Assembly (NCBI GenBank): GCA_035315345.1
Contig: DATFYA010000091.1
Span: forward strand, 1 to 64,000
Source of the DNA: Candidatus Methylomirabilota bacterium
GTDB taxonomy: Bacteria > Methylomirabilota > Methylomirabilia > Rokubacteriales > CSP1-6
Length of the DNA stretch: 64,000 bases
Direction of reading: 5' to 3'
Shown here: positions 16,384 to 24,117 of the stretch, piece by piece
Position numbering within the stretch: position 1 is the first letter of the stretch
Layout: each line of letters begins with the position of its first letter
The notes under the pieces: model-generated
What the model was told of the DNA's origin: nothing
Seen by the model: only the letters and a program-made list of their open reading frames with translations
The model's database searches: none
Position numbers and translations under genes: made by a program

Positions 16384-17241
16384 TTGACCGTGCCGCCGCA
16401 GGTCCTGGCGCTGGGCAGCGCTCTGTGCGCGGCCATGGCCACCTTCCTGATCCAGCGCGGGCTGCAGCGCTCGAACTTCTACGCGGGCGCCTGGATCAAC
16501 GTGGTCGTGGGCGCCATCGCGGCCTGGACCGCGACGCTGATCCTCGTGCCCTGGCAGGCCTACACCTGGCGCGCGGTGCCCTACTTCGTATTCTCGGGCG
16601 TGGTCGGCACCGCGGGCGGTCGGCTCTTCCGCGTGCTCGCCATCCAGAAGGTGGGCGCGCCGGTGGCCGCGGCGGTCAACAACCTCGCGCCCCTGGTGGC
16701 GACGGGGCTGGCCATCGTGCTGCTGGGCGAGCACGTGACGCCGCCCATCCTGGGGGGCACCCTCGTGATCGTGGTCGGCACGATCCTGCTCTCGCTGAGC
16801 GGGCGCTATGTGGGCTTCCGCCCCCGCCACCTCGTGTATCCCTTCATCGCGGCCTCCTGCTTCGGCACGGTCGCGATCGTGCGCAAGCTCGGGCTCAGCA
16901 CCGCCGGGCCCCTCTTCGACGCGGCCATCAACGTCACCGCGGCGCTGCTCGCCTCGACCAGCTTCGTGGCCGCTTCCGGGAACCTGGGCTCGCTGCGCTG
17001 TGAGCGCCGGAGCCTGCTCTGGTTCGTGGCCGGCGGCATCGCGGAGAATACCGGCGTCTTCCTGGTGCTGCTGGCCCTCGGCGGGGGCGACGTCAGCGTG
17101 GTCATCCCCCTGGCCGGCAGCGCCCCCCTCTTCGTCCTGCTGATCGCCTACCTCTTCCCCAGCGAGTCCAACCGCCTGAACTGGCGGGTGATCCTGGGCG
17201 CGATGTTGATCGTGCTGGGCGTTGTCCTGCTCACTCGCTGA
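16384..17241 (+). CDS. EamA/DMT-superfamily transporter
   Basis: A 285-residue membrane protein with about ten hydrophobic segments arranged as two EamA repeats (first ending near SLSGRYVGF, second starting with LVYPFIAASCFGTVAIV). The end of each repeat has the familiar LLGEHVTPPILGGTLVIVVG and FPSESNRLNWRVILGAMLIVLGV patterns. DMT proteins export metabolites or import small solutes. The start is TTG 16384 or GTG 16390; no good ribosome binding site distinguishes them, and coupling to the LLM gene 6 bp upstream is likely. Confidence 0.83.
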   Translation: MTVPPQVLALGSALCAAMATFLIQRGLQRSNFYAGAWINVVVGAIAAWTATLILVPWQAYTWRAVPYFVFSGVVGTAGGRLFRVLAIQKVGAPVAAAVNNLAPLVATGLAIVLLGEHVTPPILGGTLVIVVGTILLSLSGRYVGFRPRHLVYPFIAASCFGTVAIVRKLGLSTAGPLFDAAINVTAALLASTSFVAASGNLGSLRCERRSLLWFVAGGIAENTGVFLVLLALGGGDVSVVIPLAGSAPLFVLLIAYLFPSESNRLNWRVILGAMLIVLGVVLLTR

Positions 17242-17320
17242 GCCTCGGCAGTGCCTCGCGCGCCACGACGCGATGCAGCAGACGCCCGCGCGGGCCGGGC
17301 CCGGCGCCATCCCGCGAACG

Positions 17321-17349
17321 TTGACAGGGGGGGGTCTTGGTAGTAGCAA
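17321..17349 (+). promoter_or_regulatory. Candidate sigma-70-type promoter of first pilin operon
   Basis: A perfect TTGACA (17321-17326) is followed after 17 bases by TAGCAA (17344-17349), a weak -10. It lies in the 156-bp gap between the DMT exporter and the first FimT-like gene, about 50 bp upstream of the proposed ATG. The rest of that gap shows nothing further. Confidence 0.35.
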
Positions 17350-17397
17350 CGAAGAGACCGGGGTGCCGTCCTGCTGCCGTGGCTCGCCCGGCGTTCT

Positions 17398-17892
17398 ATG
17401 GCATGTCTTTTGCGAACGACTGCGACGACCGATCCGGAGGGGCGCTACCGCCAGCGGGGATTCACGCTCATCGAGATGACCGTGACCCTCACCGTGCTGG
17501 GCCTGCTGGTCGCCATGGCCATCCCCGCTTACCTCAGCTATCGCCAGAGCGCGGTCCTGAAGTCGGGCGCCCAGCAGATCGTCACGATGATCAACGTGGC
17601 GCGCGAGCTCGCGCTGCGGGTGAACGACAACGTGTGCGTCAAGCTTCCGAGCCCCACCACCATGAGCTACACGCTGGGCGGCTGCTCCGGCAGCGTGTGG
17701 ATCGGGGCCGGGACGGATCCGGCCGGTAACGTGCCGCTCCCGGAGGGCGTCACCGTGACCACCACCGCGAATCCGGTCTTCAACTACGTCGGCGCCGCCC
17801 TGCCGGCCGCCACCTATACGATCACCAACCCGCAGACGAGCGCGACCCTCACCGTGTCGGTGTCGCTCTCGGGGCGGGTCACGATCCCGTGA
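17398..17892 (+). CDS. GspH/FimT-type minor pilin, cluster 1
   Basis: A 164-residue type IV pilin-like protein. A short leader ends RQRG, followed by the prepilin cleavage and methylation site FTLIEM (Glu at mature position 5) and a hydrophobic helix VTLTVLGLLVAMAIPAYL. The rest is a small beta domain with two cysteines. It is cleaved by prepilin peptidase and is expected at the base or tip of a pilus or type II pseudopilus. The ATG at 17398 has no clear ribosome binding site. The three following genes overlap each other and it (GTGA, ATGA), forming one operon. Confidence 0.85.
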   Translation: MACLLRTTATTDPEGRYRQRGFTLIEMTVTLTVLGLLVAMAIPAYLSYRQSAVLKSGAQQIVTMINVARELALRVNDNVCVKLPSPTTMSYTLGGCSGSVWIGAGTDPAGNVPLPEGVTVTTTANPVFNYVGAALPAATYTITNPQTSATLTVSVSLSGRVTIP

Positions 17893-18398
17893 GCGCCATG
17901 AGAGCCGCCCCGCGGCGTGTCGTCGTCGGCTCCCCCGGCATGACCCTGGCCGAGGTGCTCGTGGCCTTGCCCATCATCACCATCGGGCTGCTGGCCCTGC
18001 TCGCGGCCATCCCGCTCTCCACGTTCGCCACGCAGGAGGGCAAGCAGACGTCGACCGCCACCTTCCTGGCCGGCCAGCGGCTCGAGCAGGTGCGCAACGC
18101 GCAGTGGTCCGCGATTCCCGCCGTCGATCAGCTCGGCATCTCCGCCTCGCCCTCCGCGCCGCCGCAGGTCGGGGGGACGGTCACGTTCGCGGACGAGAAT
18201 CCGGTGGGCTCCTACGCGGGATACCGTCGGCAGGTCCGCGTCACCGACTGCGGGGTGGGCGGCGGCTGCGGCGGCGTCACCAGCTCCGGCATGCGGCTGG
18301 TCACCGTGACCGTGACGTACGCGCCGCTCAGCGCGACCGGCAAGGATGCCGCCGCGCCGCGGTCGGTGATGGTCACGATGCTGGTCGCGCAGCGATGA
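17889..18398 (+). CDS. PilV/GspI-type minor pilin, cluster 1
   Basis: A 169-residue prepilin-like protein. The leader is followed by SPGMTLAEVLVALPIITIGLL: cleavage after Gly, Met at position +1, Glu at +5, then the hydrophobic helix. The globular part has a glycine-rich loop with two cysteines (DCGVGGGCGG) and ends VTMLVAQR. The GTG start overlaps the FimT stop by 4 bp. The paralogue in cluster 2 (20973) shares the whole N-terminal helix and the VTVTV.YTPLSATG segment. Minor pilins of this kind prime pilus assembly with PilW and PilX. Confidence 0.85.
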   Translation: MSAMRAAPRRVVVGSPGMTLAEVLVALPIITIGLLALLAAIPLSTFATQEGKQTSTATFLAGQRLEQVRNAQWSAIPAVDQLGISASPSAPPQVGGTVTFADENPVGSYAGYRRQVRVTDCGVGGGCGGVTSSGMRLVTVTVTYAPLSATGKDAAAPRSVMVTMLVAQR

Positions 18399-18955
18399 GC
18401 CGGTCCCGCCGGCGGGCCTGGCCGGCCGTGCTCGCCGATCAGCGCGGATTCACCATGACCGAGATGCTCATGGTCACCACCGTGCTCGCGGTGATCCTGG
18501 GCGGCGTCATCCTGGTGCAGCACCAGGGGCAGCAGGCGTATCTCTTCGGCTCGCACCGCATCGAGGCCCAGCAGAACGGGCGCGCCGCGCTCGAGCTGAT
18601 GTCACGGGAGCTGCGATCCGCGCTCTCGGTGACCGCGGTGGGCGGCACGACCGACCTCACGTTCGTCGACGGCAGTGGCGCGCCCGTCCGCTACCAGCTG
18701 ACCGGCGCCACCCTCAATCGAACCTTCGGCGGAGACACCTCCCCGTTGGTCGGCGGCGTGCAGACCCTGGCCATGACGTGTTACTCCGCGTGGGACGGCA
18801 GCACCAATAGCGGCACCGCCACCACGGTGCCCGGGGCCGTGAAGCTGGTGCGCCTGCAGTTAGTGACCGGCACGGAGGATCAGGTGGGTCCGGGCTCGCC
18901 CGGCGACCAGCGCATCGCGATGGAATCGCTCGTTCGGCTGCGCAATGTTCCGTGA
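18395..18955 (+). CDS. PilW/GspJ-type minor pilin, cluster 1
   Basis: A 186-residue minor pilin. The leader ends DQRG and is followed by FTMTEMLMVTTVLAVILGGVIL, a type III prepilin signal with Glu at mature position 5. The body matches its cluster 2 paralogue closely, for example TLNRTFGGDTSPLVGGVQTL and the shared LVTGTEDQVG. ATG 18395 overlaps the PilV stop (ATGA). It is expected to join the PilV and PilX proteins in an initiating tip complex of the pilus. Confidence 0.85.
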   Translation: MSRSRRRAWPAVLADQRGFTMTEMLMVTTVLAVILGGVILVQHQGQQAYLFGSHRIEAQQNGRAALELMSRELRSALSVTAVGGTTDLTFVDGSGAPVRYQLTGATLNRTFGGDTSPLVGGVQTLAMTCYSAWDGSTNSGTATTVPGAVKLVRLQLVTGTEDQVGPGSPGDQRIAMESLVRLRNVP

Positions 18956-18965
18956 GAGGCCAGCG

Positions 18966-20225
18966 GTGCCGTGGCTGATGCGCGCACCGTCGCGACTCGC
19001 GCATGACGAGCGCGGCATCGCCCTGCCGATGGCGCTGCTCGCGCTGCTGATCCTCGCCACCCTGGTCATCTCGTTCGTGCTGCTGGCCACCTCAGAGCCG
19101 CTCATCGCCACCAACCAGAAGCTGGTGGCGCAGGCCCGCGCGCTGGCCGAATCCGGCATCGAGCGGGCGATCTGGGCGCTCAACAATCCGACCGATCCCA
19201 AGGGCGTGCCGAATCCCCTGGTGGGACCCGCGCCCGCCCCCTACGACGGCAGCGCCGCGATCCCGCTGAACGTCAACGGCGTCTACGTCGGCGCCGTGTT
19301 CGTGACTATAATGGGGCCAACACCCGCCAACGGGCTCAACGCGAACGAGCGCAGCGTGATCGCGGTCGGCTGGGCGCCCTCGACCACGGGTAGCTCGACG
19401 GCCCGCCAGAAGATCCAAGCCACCGTGTACCAGTTCCTCTTCAAGAGCGCGCCGCCGCCGGCCGCGCTCCTCACGCGCGGGGCCATGAACGTGGACGGCC
19501 ACGTGAACGTCGACGCCCGCGGCGACCTGACCTGCGGCGCCCGCGACGGGACGTGGAGCACCGGGGCCACCGCGGTCAACGGCCCGGCCGACGTCTACGG
19601 CGCCGACGGCAACGGCACCCCGAACCAGTCGGTGGGCCCCGGGGTCACCGACGTCAAGCAGCTGGTCGCGGACTCCGCGTTCAGCCCGTTCGTGCTCAAG
19701 TCCGGGGACCTCGACGGTCTGAAGGCGATGGCCAAGGCCAACGGCACGTACTGGAGCGGCACCGCCGTGCAGACCCTCACCTTCAACTCCGGCAACAAGC
19801 TGCCCAACGGCATCATCTTCGTGGACACGGTCAGCGGCGACAACATCGACAAGAACGGCCCCAACACCACGTCGCCGGGGGACTTCGCCAACATCACGAT
19901 CCAGGGCAACGCGGAGGGCGACCCGAGCGGCGTCTTCAGCGGCATGATCGTGGTGGCGGGGAATCTCAACATCTCCGGCAGCCTCCAAATGCGCGGGATC
20001 GTCTACGCGGTCGGCACGCTCGCGCTCGCGGTCGGCGGAAGCGGACAGATCGACGGCGCGGTGATCACCCAGAACATCCGCAACGCCTCGGCCACGACCG
20101 TCGACCCCGCCGCCGCCAGCACCAGCATCAACTTCAACTGCGGCCACGCGTCGAATCCGGGCGGGCAGATGCCTCAGACCTTCACCGTGCAGCCCGGCAG
20201 CTACCGGGAGGTGTCGGGCAGCTGA
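18966..20225 (+). CDS. PilX-like minor pilin with large beta-rich C-terminal domain, cluster 1
   Basis: A 419-residue protein starting with DERGIALPMALLALLILATL, a PilX/GspK-type N-terminus in which the methylated residue pattern differs from classical pilins. A helical part (ATNQKLVAQARALAESGIERAIW) is typical of PilX N-terminal domains. From about residue 180 the chain becomes Gly/Asn/Thr-rich with repeated strands (VDGHVNVDARGD, FNSGNKLPNGIIFVDTVSG, GVFSGMIVVAGNLNISGSLQ), suggesting a beta-solenoid tip or adhesin-like domain. I use GTG 18966 rather than ATG 18945 because the cluster 2 paralogue starts at the equivalent GTG and GAGAGG precedes it. Confidence 0.8.
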   Translation: MPWLMRAPSRLAHDERGIALPMALLALLILATLVISFVLLATSEPLIATNQKLVAQARALAESGIERAIWALNNPTDPKGVPNPLVGPAPAPYDGSAAIPLNVNGVYVGAVFVTIMGPTPANGLNANERSVIAVGWAPSTTGSSTARQKIQATVYQFLFKSAPPPAALLTRGAMNVDGHVNVDARGDLTCGARDGTWSTGATAVNGPADVYGADGNGTPNQSVGPGVTDVKQLVADSAFSPFVLKSGDLDGLKAMAKANGTYWSGTAVQTLTFNSGNKLPNGIIFVDTVSGDNIDKNGPNTTSPGDFANITIQGNAEGDPSGVFSGMIVVAGNLNISGSLQMRGIVYAVGTLALAVGGSGQIDGAVITQNIRNASATTVDPAAASTSINFNCGHASNPGGQMPQTFTVQPGSYREVSGS

Positions 20226-20420
20226 TCCCTCGCGCGCGCGACGGCCACCTCCGGGTGGATGTCGGCGCGCGTGTGACCGCAACTCATCCGCCTCGACTAG
20301 GTTGACCCGCGGACCAGCTCCTGTCGCACGGGTGACGGCCTTTGTCATTTCAGCCATTGAGCCGTGCGGGCGCTGGCCGTCAACCGCTCTCAGAAACTGG
20401 AGTTTTGTCCCGAACTAACC

Positions 20421-20436
20421 AGGCACTCGACTTGCA
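20421..20436 (+). promoter_or_regulatory. Sigma-54-type promoter of second pilin operon
   Basis: AGGCACTCGACTTGCA matches the -24/-12 consensus (TGGCAC-N5-TTGCA), with exactly 10 bases between GG (20422-20423) and GC (20434-20435). It lies about 20 bp before the FimT-like ATG 20455, which implies a very short or absent leader. Pilin genes in several groups are RpoN-dependent. The other ~190 bases of the 229-bp gap after cluster 1 show nothing recognisable. Confidence 0.65.
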
Positions 20437-20454
20437 ACCCATCGCGAGAAAGCG

Positions 20455-20958
20455 ATGCAAACTGAACAAGATATCTCGCCGGATCCGCTCGCGACCCGCC
20501 GGGCAGATCCCGGGTTCACTCTCGCCGAACTGATCGTGCTGATCGCGGTGATCGGCATCCTGTCGATCATGGCCATGCCGTCGTTCTTGAGGTACTACCA
20601 AGCCGCCACTCTGAAGTCGGGTGCCCAGCAGTTCGCGGCCCTGATCAACCAGGCGCGCGAAATAGCCATCAAGGAAAACGACAACCTGTGCGTCAAGGTC
20701 TCGAGTCCAACGCAGATGATGTATGTCCGCAACAATTGCACCACGGGTACCGCCTGGGTTGGAGCTGGTACAGACGCTGCCGGCAACATCAACCTGCCGC
20801 CGCGCATCTCCGTGGCGGGTCCCTCCGCCGCGAACTCGCCGATCTTCAACTATGTCGGGTCGGCACTACCGGCGGCCACCTTCACACTCACCAATATCGA
20901 GACCGGTGCCACCCTCACGGTGTCAGTGGCGGCGTCCGGTCGGGTCACGATCCCGTAA
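20455..20958 (+). CDS. GspH/FimT-type minor pilin, cluster 2
   Basis: A 167-residue paralogue of the FimT-like protein at 17398. The leader ends RRADPG and is followed by FTLAELIVLIAVIGILSIMA, with Glu at mature position 5. Shared features include YYQAATLKSGAQQF, the conserved two-cysteine loop (DNLCVKVSS, NNCTTG) and the end TLTVSVAASGRVTIP. Codon and base use is visibly less GC-rich than in cluster 1. It sits immediately behind a sigma-54-type promoter; the mRNA 5' end would fall close to the start codon, so GAGAAAG before the ATG may or may not act as a ribosome binding site. Confidence 0.87.
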   Translation: MQTEQDISPDPLATRRADPGFTLAELIVLIAVIGILSIMAMPSFLRYYQAATLKSGAQQFAALINQAREIAIKENDNLCVKVSSPTQMMYVRNNCTTGTAWVGAGTDAAGNINLPPRISVAGPSAANSPIFNYVGSALPAATFTLTNIETGATLTVSVAASGRVTIP

Positions 20959-20972
20959 CAGGAGATACAACA

Positions 20973-21524
20973 ATGGGACGGCTCGTCTCAGATCAACGCG
21001 GTATGACGCTGGCCGAGGTGCTGGTCGCGCTGCCGATCATCACCATCGGCCTCCTGGCGCTGCTCTCGGCGATCCCCATCTCCACCTACGCGACCGCGGA
21101 CGGAAGCCAGACTTCGACCGCGACCTTCCTGGCGAACCAACGGCTCGAGCAAGTACGCAACACCCAGTGGAGTGCTACGTGTCAGGTAGACCCTGCGACC
21201 GGCCTGGTCATCCCCGGTGCGGCTACGGTCATCGACAAGGTCGGCGTCTCGGCCTCCTCGACGGTCGCCCCGAAGGATCCGGCCGCGGTCGTGACCTTCG
21301 CCGATGAGAACCCGGTCGCGGCGCCCTACACTCGCTACTCGAGACAGGTGCGCATCACAGGTGTAGCCACGACTCCGACCTGCACGGCCGCGGGGATCAT
21401 GAGCGCCACCGGGGTGCGAACGGTCACGGTGACCGTCGCGTACACGCCGCTCAGCGCCACCGGGTCGAATGCGGTCTCCGGGACACGGCCGGTCAGCGTG
21501 ACCATGCAGATCGCCCAGAGATGA
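20973..21524 (+). CDS. PilV/GspI-type minor pilin, cluster 2
   Basis: A 183-residue minor pilin. DQRG precedes MTLAEVLVALPIITIGLLAL, almost the same prepilin segment as in cluster 1, and the TSTATFLANQRLEQVRNTQW helix also matches. It is longer in the middle, with an extra cysteine pair region (CQVDPATGL, TPTCTAAG). ATG 20973 has AGGAG upstream, 14 bp after the FimT stop. The stop overlaps the next gene's start by 4 bp (ATGA). Confidence 0.87.
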   Translation: MGRLVSDQRGMTLAEVLVALPIITIGLLALLSAIPISTYATADGSQTSTATFLANQRLEQVRNTQWSATCQVDPATGLVIPGAATVIDKVGVSASSTVAPKDPAAVVTFADENPVAAPYTRYSRQVRITGVATTPTCTAAGIMSATGVRTVTVTVAYTPLSATGSNAVSGTRPVSVTMQIAQR

Positions 21525-22066
21525 TCCCCGTGCGGGCCATGCTCAGGGACGAACGGGGGTTCACGCTGACCGAGCTGCTTGTGGTGACGGCCGTCCTCGG
21601 ATTGATTTTGGCCGGCGTCGTGCTGGTGCAGCAGCGGGGGCAGGAAGCCTATCTGTTCGGCGCCCACCGGGTCGAGGTCCAGCAGAACAACCGGTCCGCC
21701 CTCGAGCTCATGGTTCGGGAGCTTCGATCGGCAAAATCCGTCACCGCGATCCCCAGCGCCACGAATCTGACCTTCCAGGACGCAGATGGCGTGACCAAGC
21801 AGTACCAACTCTCGGGCACCACTCTGAATCGTACGGTGGCCGGCACGACTACACCGCTCATCGGAGGCGTCCAGACGCTGAGCATGACCTACTTCTCCGC
21901 GTGGAATGGAGCCACCAATACCGGCACCAGCACGACGGCGCCGAGCAGCGTGAAGTTGATCCGGATCCAGCTCGTGACGGGTACCGAGGACCAGGTAGGT
22001 ACCGCTTCACCGGGAAACCAGCGTGCCATCATGGAGTCGCTGGTGCAACTGAGAAACATCCCGTAG
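21521..22066 (+). CDS. PilW/GspJ-type minor pilin, cluster 2
   Basis: A 181-residue minor pilin with DERG followed by FTLTELLVVTAVLGLILAGV (Glu at mature position 5). It parallels the cluster 1 protein along its whole length, including VLVQQRGQEAYLFGAHRVE, TTLNRTVAGTTTPLIGGVQT and RIQLVTGTEDQVGTASPGNQ. No cysteines are needed for the core. It overlaps the PilV stop and is followed 16 bp later by the PilX-like gene with its own GGAG. Confidence 0.87.
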   Translation: MIPVRAMLRDERGFTLTELLVVTAVLGLILAGVVLVQQRGQEAYLFGAHRVEVQQNNRSALELMVRELRSAKSVTAIPSATNLTFQDADGVTKQYQLSGTTLNRTVAGTTTPLIGGVQTLSMTYFSAWNGATNTGTSTTAPSSVKLIRIQLVTGTEDQVGTASPGNQRAIMESLVQLRNIP

Positions 22067-22082
22067 CACAAGGAGAGCAGGC

Positions 22083-23357
22083 GTGCCTATCTACAGTAGG
22101 ACTCTGAAGCTCCTCCGAGACGAGCGTGGGATCGCGCTCCCGATGTCACTGTTGGCCTTGCTCGTTCTCTCCACGCTCGTGATCGCGTTCGCCCTGCTGG
22201 CGGCCTCCGAGCCGGTCATCGCCACAAACCAGAAAATGGTCGCTCAGGCCCGAGCCGTGGCCGAATCCGGCGTGGAGCGCGCCATTTGGGCCCTCAACAA
22301 TCCGACGGATTTCAACGGGATCCCCGACCCGTTCCCGGGGACGGCCCCGGCCCCATATGACGGCAGCGCCGGGATCCCGATCCTCAACAGCGGTGGGACG
22401 CAGATCGGCCTGGCGTTCGTGACGGTCACCCCGGGAGCCGCGACGAACGAGCGGACCATCGTGGCCGTCGGCTGGGTGCCCACGAACACGGGGAGCACGG
22501 CCAAAGCCCACCAGAAGATCCAGGTGACGGTGTCCAAGTTCCTGTTCAAAGTATCTCCCCCGCCGGCAGCGCTGACGGTCGCGGGCCAGATCAATGCCGG
22601 CGGCAACGTGAACATCGACTCCCGCAGCGATACCAGCTGCGGGAACAAGGACGGAACGTGGAGCGCGAATTCCACGGATACCGGGGGCTCGGCGGAGATC
22701 TACGGAGCGGACGGGAACAACACCAAGAACCAGACGCTGAGCGGGATGGGCGGCGGGGTCGCCGACAAGCGGACGGACGTACCAGGTACCGCGTTTGACC
22801 CGTACATACTCAAGAATGCGGACCTGAACACTCTCAAGGCGTATGCAAAGAAGAACGGGACCTACTATTCGGGCGCGGGAGTCCAGGGTCTGACCTTCAA
22901 CTCGGGCAACAAGATGCCAAACGGTATCATCTTCATCGACACGGTGTCCGGCAACAACATCGATTACAACGCCGACGGATCCGCCTGCGCCGGCTGCACG
23001 GCGACATCGGATTTTGCCAGCGTCGACATCCACGGCGGTTTCGCCGCGGACGCCAGCGGCATATTCAGCGGAATGATCGTCGTCGCGGGCGGGCTGTCGA
23101 TCTCCGGGGACGTCGAGCTGCGCGGGTTGGTCTACGTGGTGAACGATCTGACCTATACGGGTACCGGCAACGGCCACATCGATGGCGCGGTATTCAGCCA
23201 GAACGTCCGCGACATCTCGTCAACAACGATCGATACGAATACCGGCGGCAATGCGCAGGTCAACTACAACTGCAACTATGCCTCGAACCCGGGCGGACAG
23301 TTGCCCCAGGGCTTCAGCATCGCGCCCGGGACCTACAAGGAAGTCGCTGGATCCTGA
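22083..23357 (+). CDS. PilX-like minor pilin with large beta-rich C-terminal domain, cluster 2
   Basis: A 424-residue protein paralogous to the one at 18966. The start is DERGIALPMSLLALLVLSTL, then the helical ATNQKMVAQARAVAESGVERA segment. The C-terminal part again has SCGNKDGTWS, IYGADGNNTKNQTL, FNSGNKMPNGIIFIDTVSG and FSGMIVVAGGLSISGDVELR, ending with a conserved NYASNPGGQLPQGF. A short additional Cys pair (SACAGCTA) is absent in the paralogue. GTG 22083 has GGAGAGC upstream. The Asn/Gly-rich strands suggest a tip beta-solenoid; function beyond pilus initiation or adhesion is unknown. Confidence 0.82.
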   Translation: MPIYSRTLKLLRDERGIALPMSLLALLVLSTLVIAFALLAASEPVIATNQKMVAQARAVAESGVERAIWALNNPTDFNGIPDPFPGTAPAPYDGSAGIPILNSGGTQIGLAFVTVTPGAATNERTIVAVGWVPTNTGSTAKAHQKIQVTVSKFLFKVSPPPAALTVAGQINAGGNVNIDSRSDTSCGNKDGTWSANSTDTGGSAEIYGADGNNTKNQTLSGMGGGVADKRTDVPGTAFDPYILKNADLNTLKAYAKKNGTYYSGAGVQGLTFNSGNKMPNGIIFIDTVSGNNIDYNADGSACAGCTATSDFASVDIHGGFAADASGIFSGMIVVAGGLSISGDVELRGLVYVVNDLTYTGTGNGHIDGAVFSQNVRDISSTTIDTNTGGNAQVNYNCNYASNPGGQLPQGFSIAPGTYKEVAGS

Positions 23358-23358
23358 G

Positions 23359-24090
23359 ATGAGCCGATCGAACGCTTGCGCGCTGCTCGTCCTTCTTGCG
23401 GTGGTCGTCGGGTGCCAGTCTCCATCACCGCCGTCCCGGCCGAGCTCCGCCAAAGATACGGCGGGGCTGGCGGCACAGGCCCTCGCGGAGGGTCGCCATG
23501 CCGACGCGGCCCGGCTGTACCGAGAGGCGCTCGGCGAGGAGCCCGGCAACATGGCACTCCACTACGGGCTGGCCGTGACCAGCACCTACCTGGATCAGCG
23601 GGATGACGCGATCCGGGAATTCAGGTGGGTCTTTCAGTATGGGCCTCCGAACGCAGCGGAGGTAGAGGCATCTCGACGCTGGCTCAGTCGGGCCGGGGCC
23701 CTTCCCCTGGTGACCTATGCCGCGGCAATTCAGGATCGGCCGGAGAAGGAGCGCACCCCGGGCAACGCCAGCCTCGAGGGGCGGGCCGTGTTCGCGGAGA
23801 ACGGGAAACCGCCACAGCCGATGCGCCGGGAGCAGCTCTTCCTGGTTGGGCAGCCGAACAGTCCGACCCAACGGGAACGCTACAATCTGAGGACCGACGA
23901 GAACGGTGCCTTCAAGTTCCCCGATGTCGTCCCCGGCCCTTACAAGCTCACCAACCGGGTGGCCGGCACGCCGACTTGGCGCATGCGGGTCGAGCTCAAG
24001 GCCAGCGAGGTGAAGGTGCTCGACCTCAACCCGTCCAACAGCGCAACCCTGCAGGACGACTTCCCAGAACCAGCGGCCGAGACGAAGTAG
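23359..24090 (+). CDS. Lipoprotein with TPR-like repeats, last gene of pilin operon 2
   Basis: A 243-residue predicted lipoprotein: signal LLVLLAVVVGC with lipid Cys19. Residues 35-110 form TPR-like helices (LAAQALAEGRHADAARLYRE, NMALHYGLAVTSTYLDQRDD). The C-terminal half has a carboxypeptidase-regulatory-like beta domain (GNASLEGRAVFAENGKPP, NLRTDENGAFKFPDVVPGPY). ATG 23359 follows the PilX stop by one base and so is in the operon. By position it could be a PilF-like pilotin or assembly factor, but it is not a recognised PilF; cluster 1 has no counterpart. Confidence 0.75.
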   Translation: MSRSNACALLVLLAVVVGCQSPSPPSRPSSAKDTAGLAAQALAEGRHADAARLYREALGEEPGNMALHYGLAVTSTYLDQRDDAIREFRWVFQYGPPNAAEVEASRRWLSRAGALPLVTYAAAIQDRPEKERTPGNASLEGRAVFAENGKPPQPMRREQLFLVGQPNSPTQRERYNLRTDENGAFKFPDVVPGPYKLTNRVAGTPTWRMRVELKASEVKVLDLNPSNSATLQDDFPEPAAETK

Positions 24091-24117
24091 CTCGATCGGG
24101 TTCCGTCCAGCTCGCCT

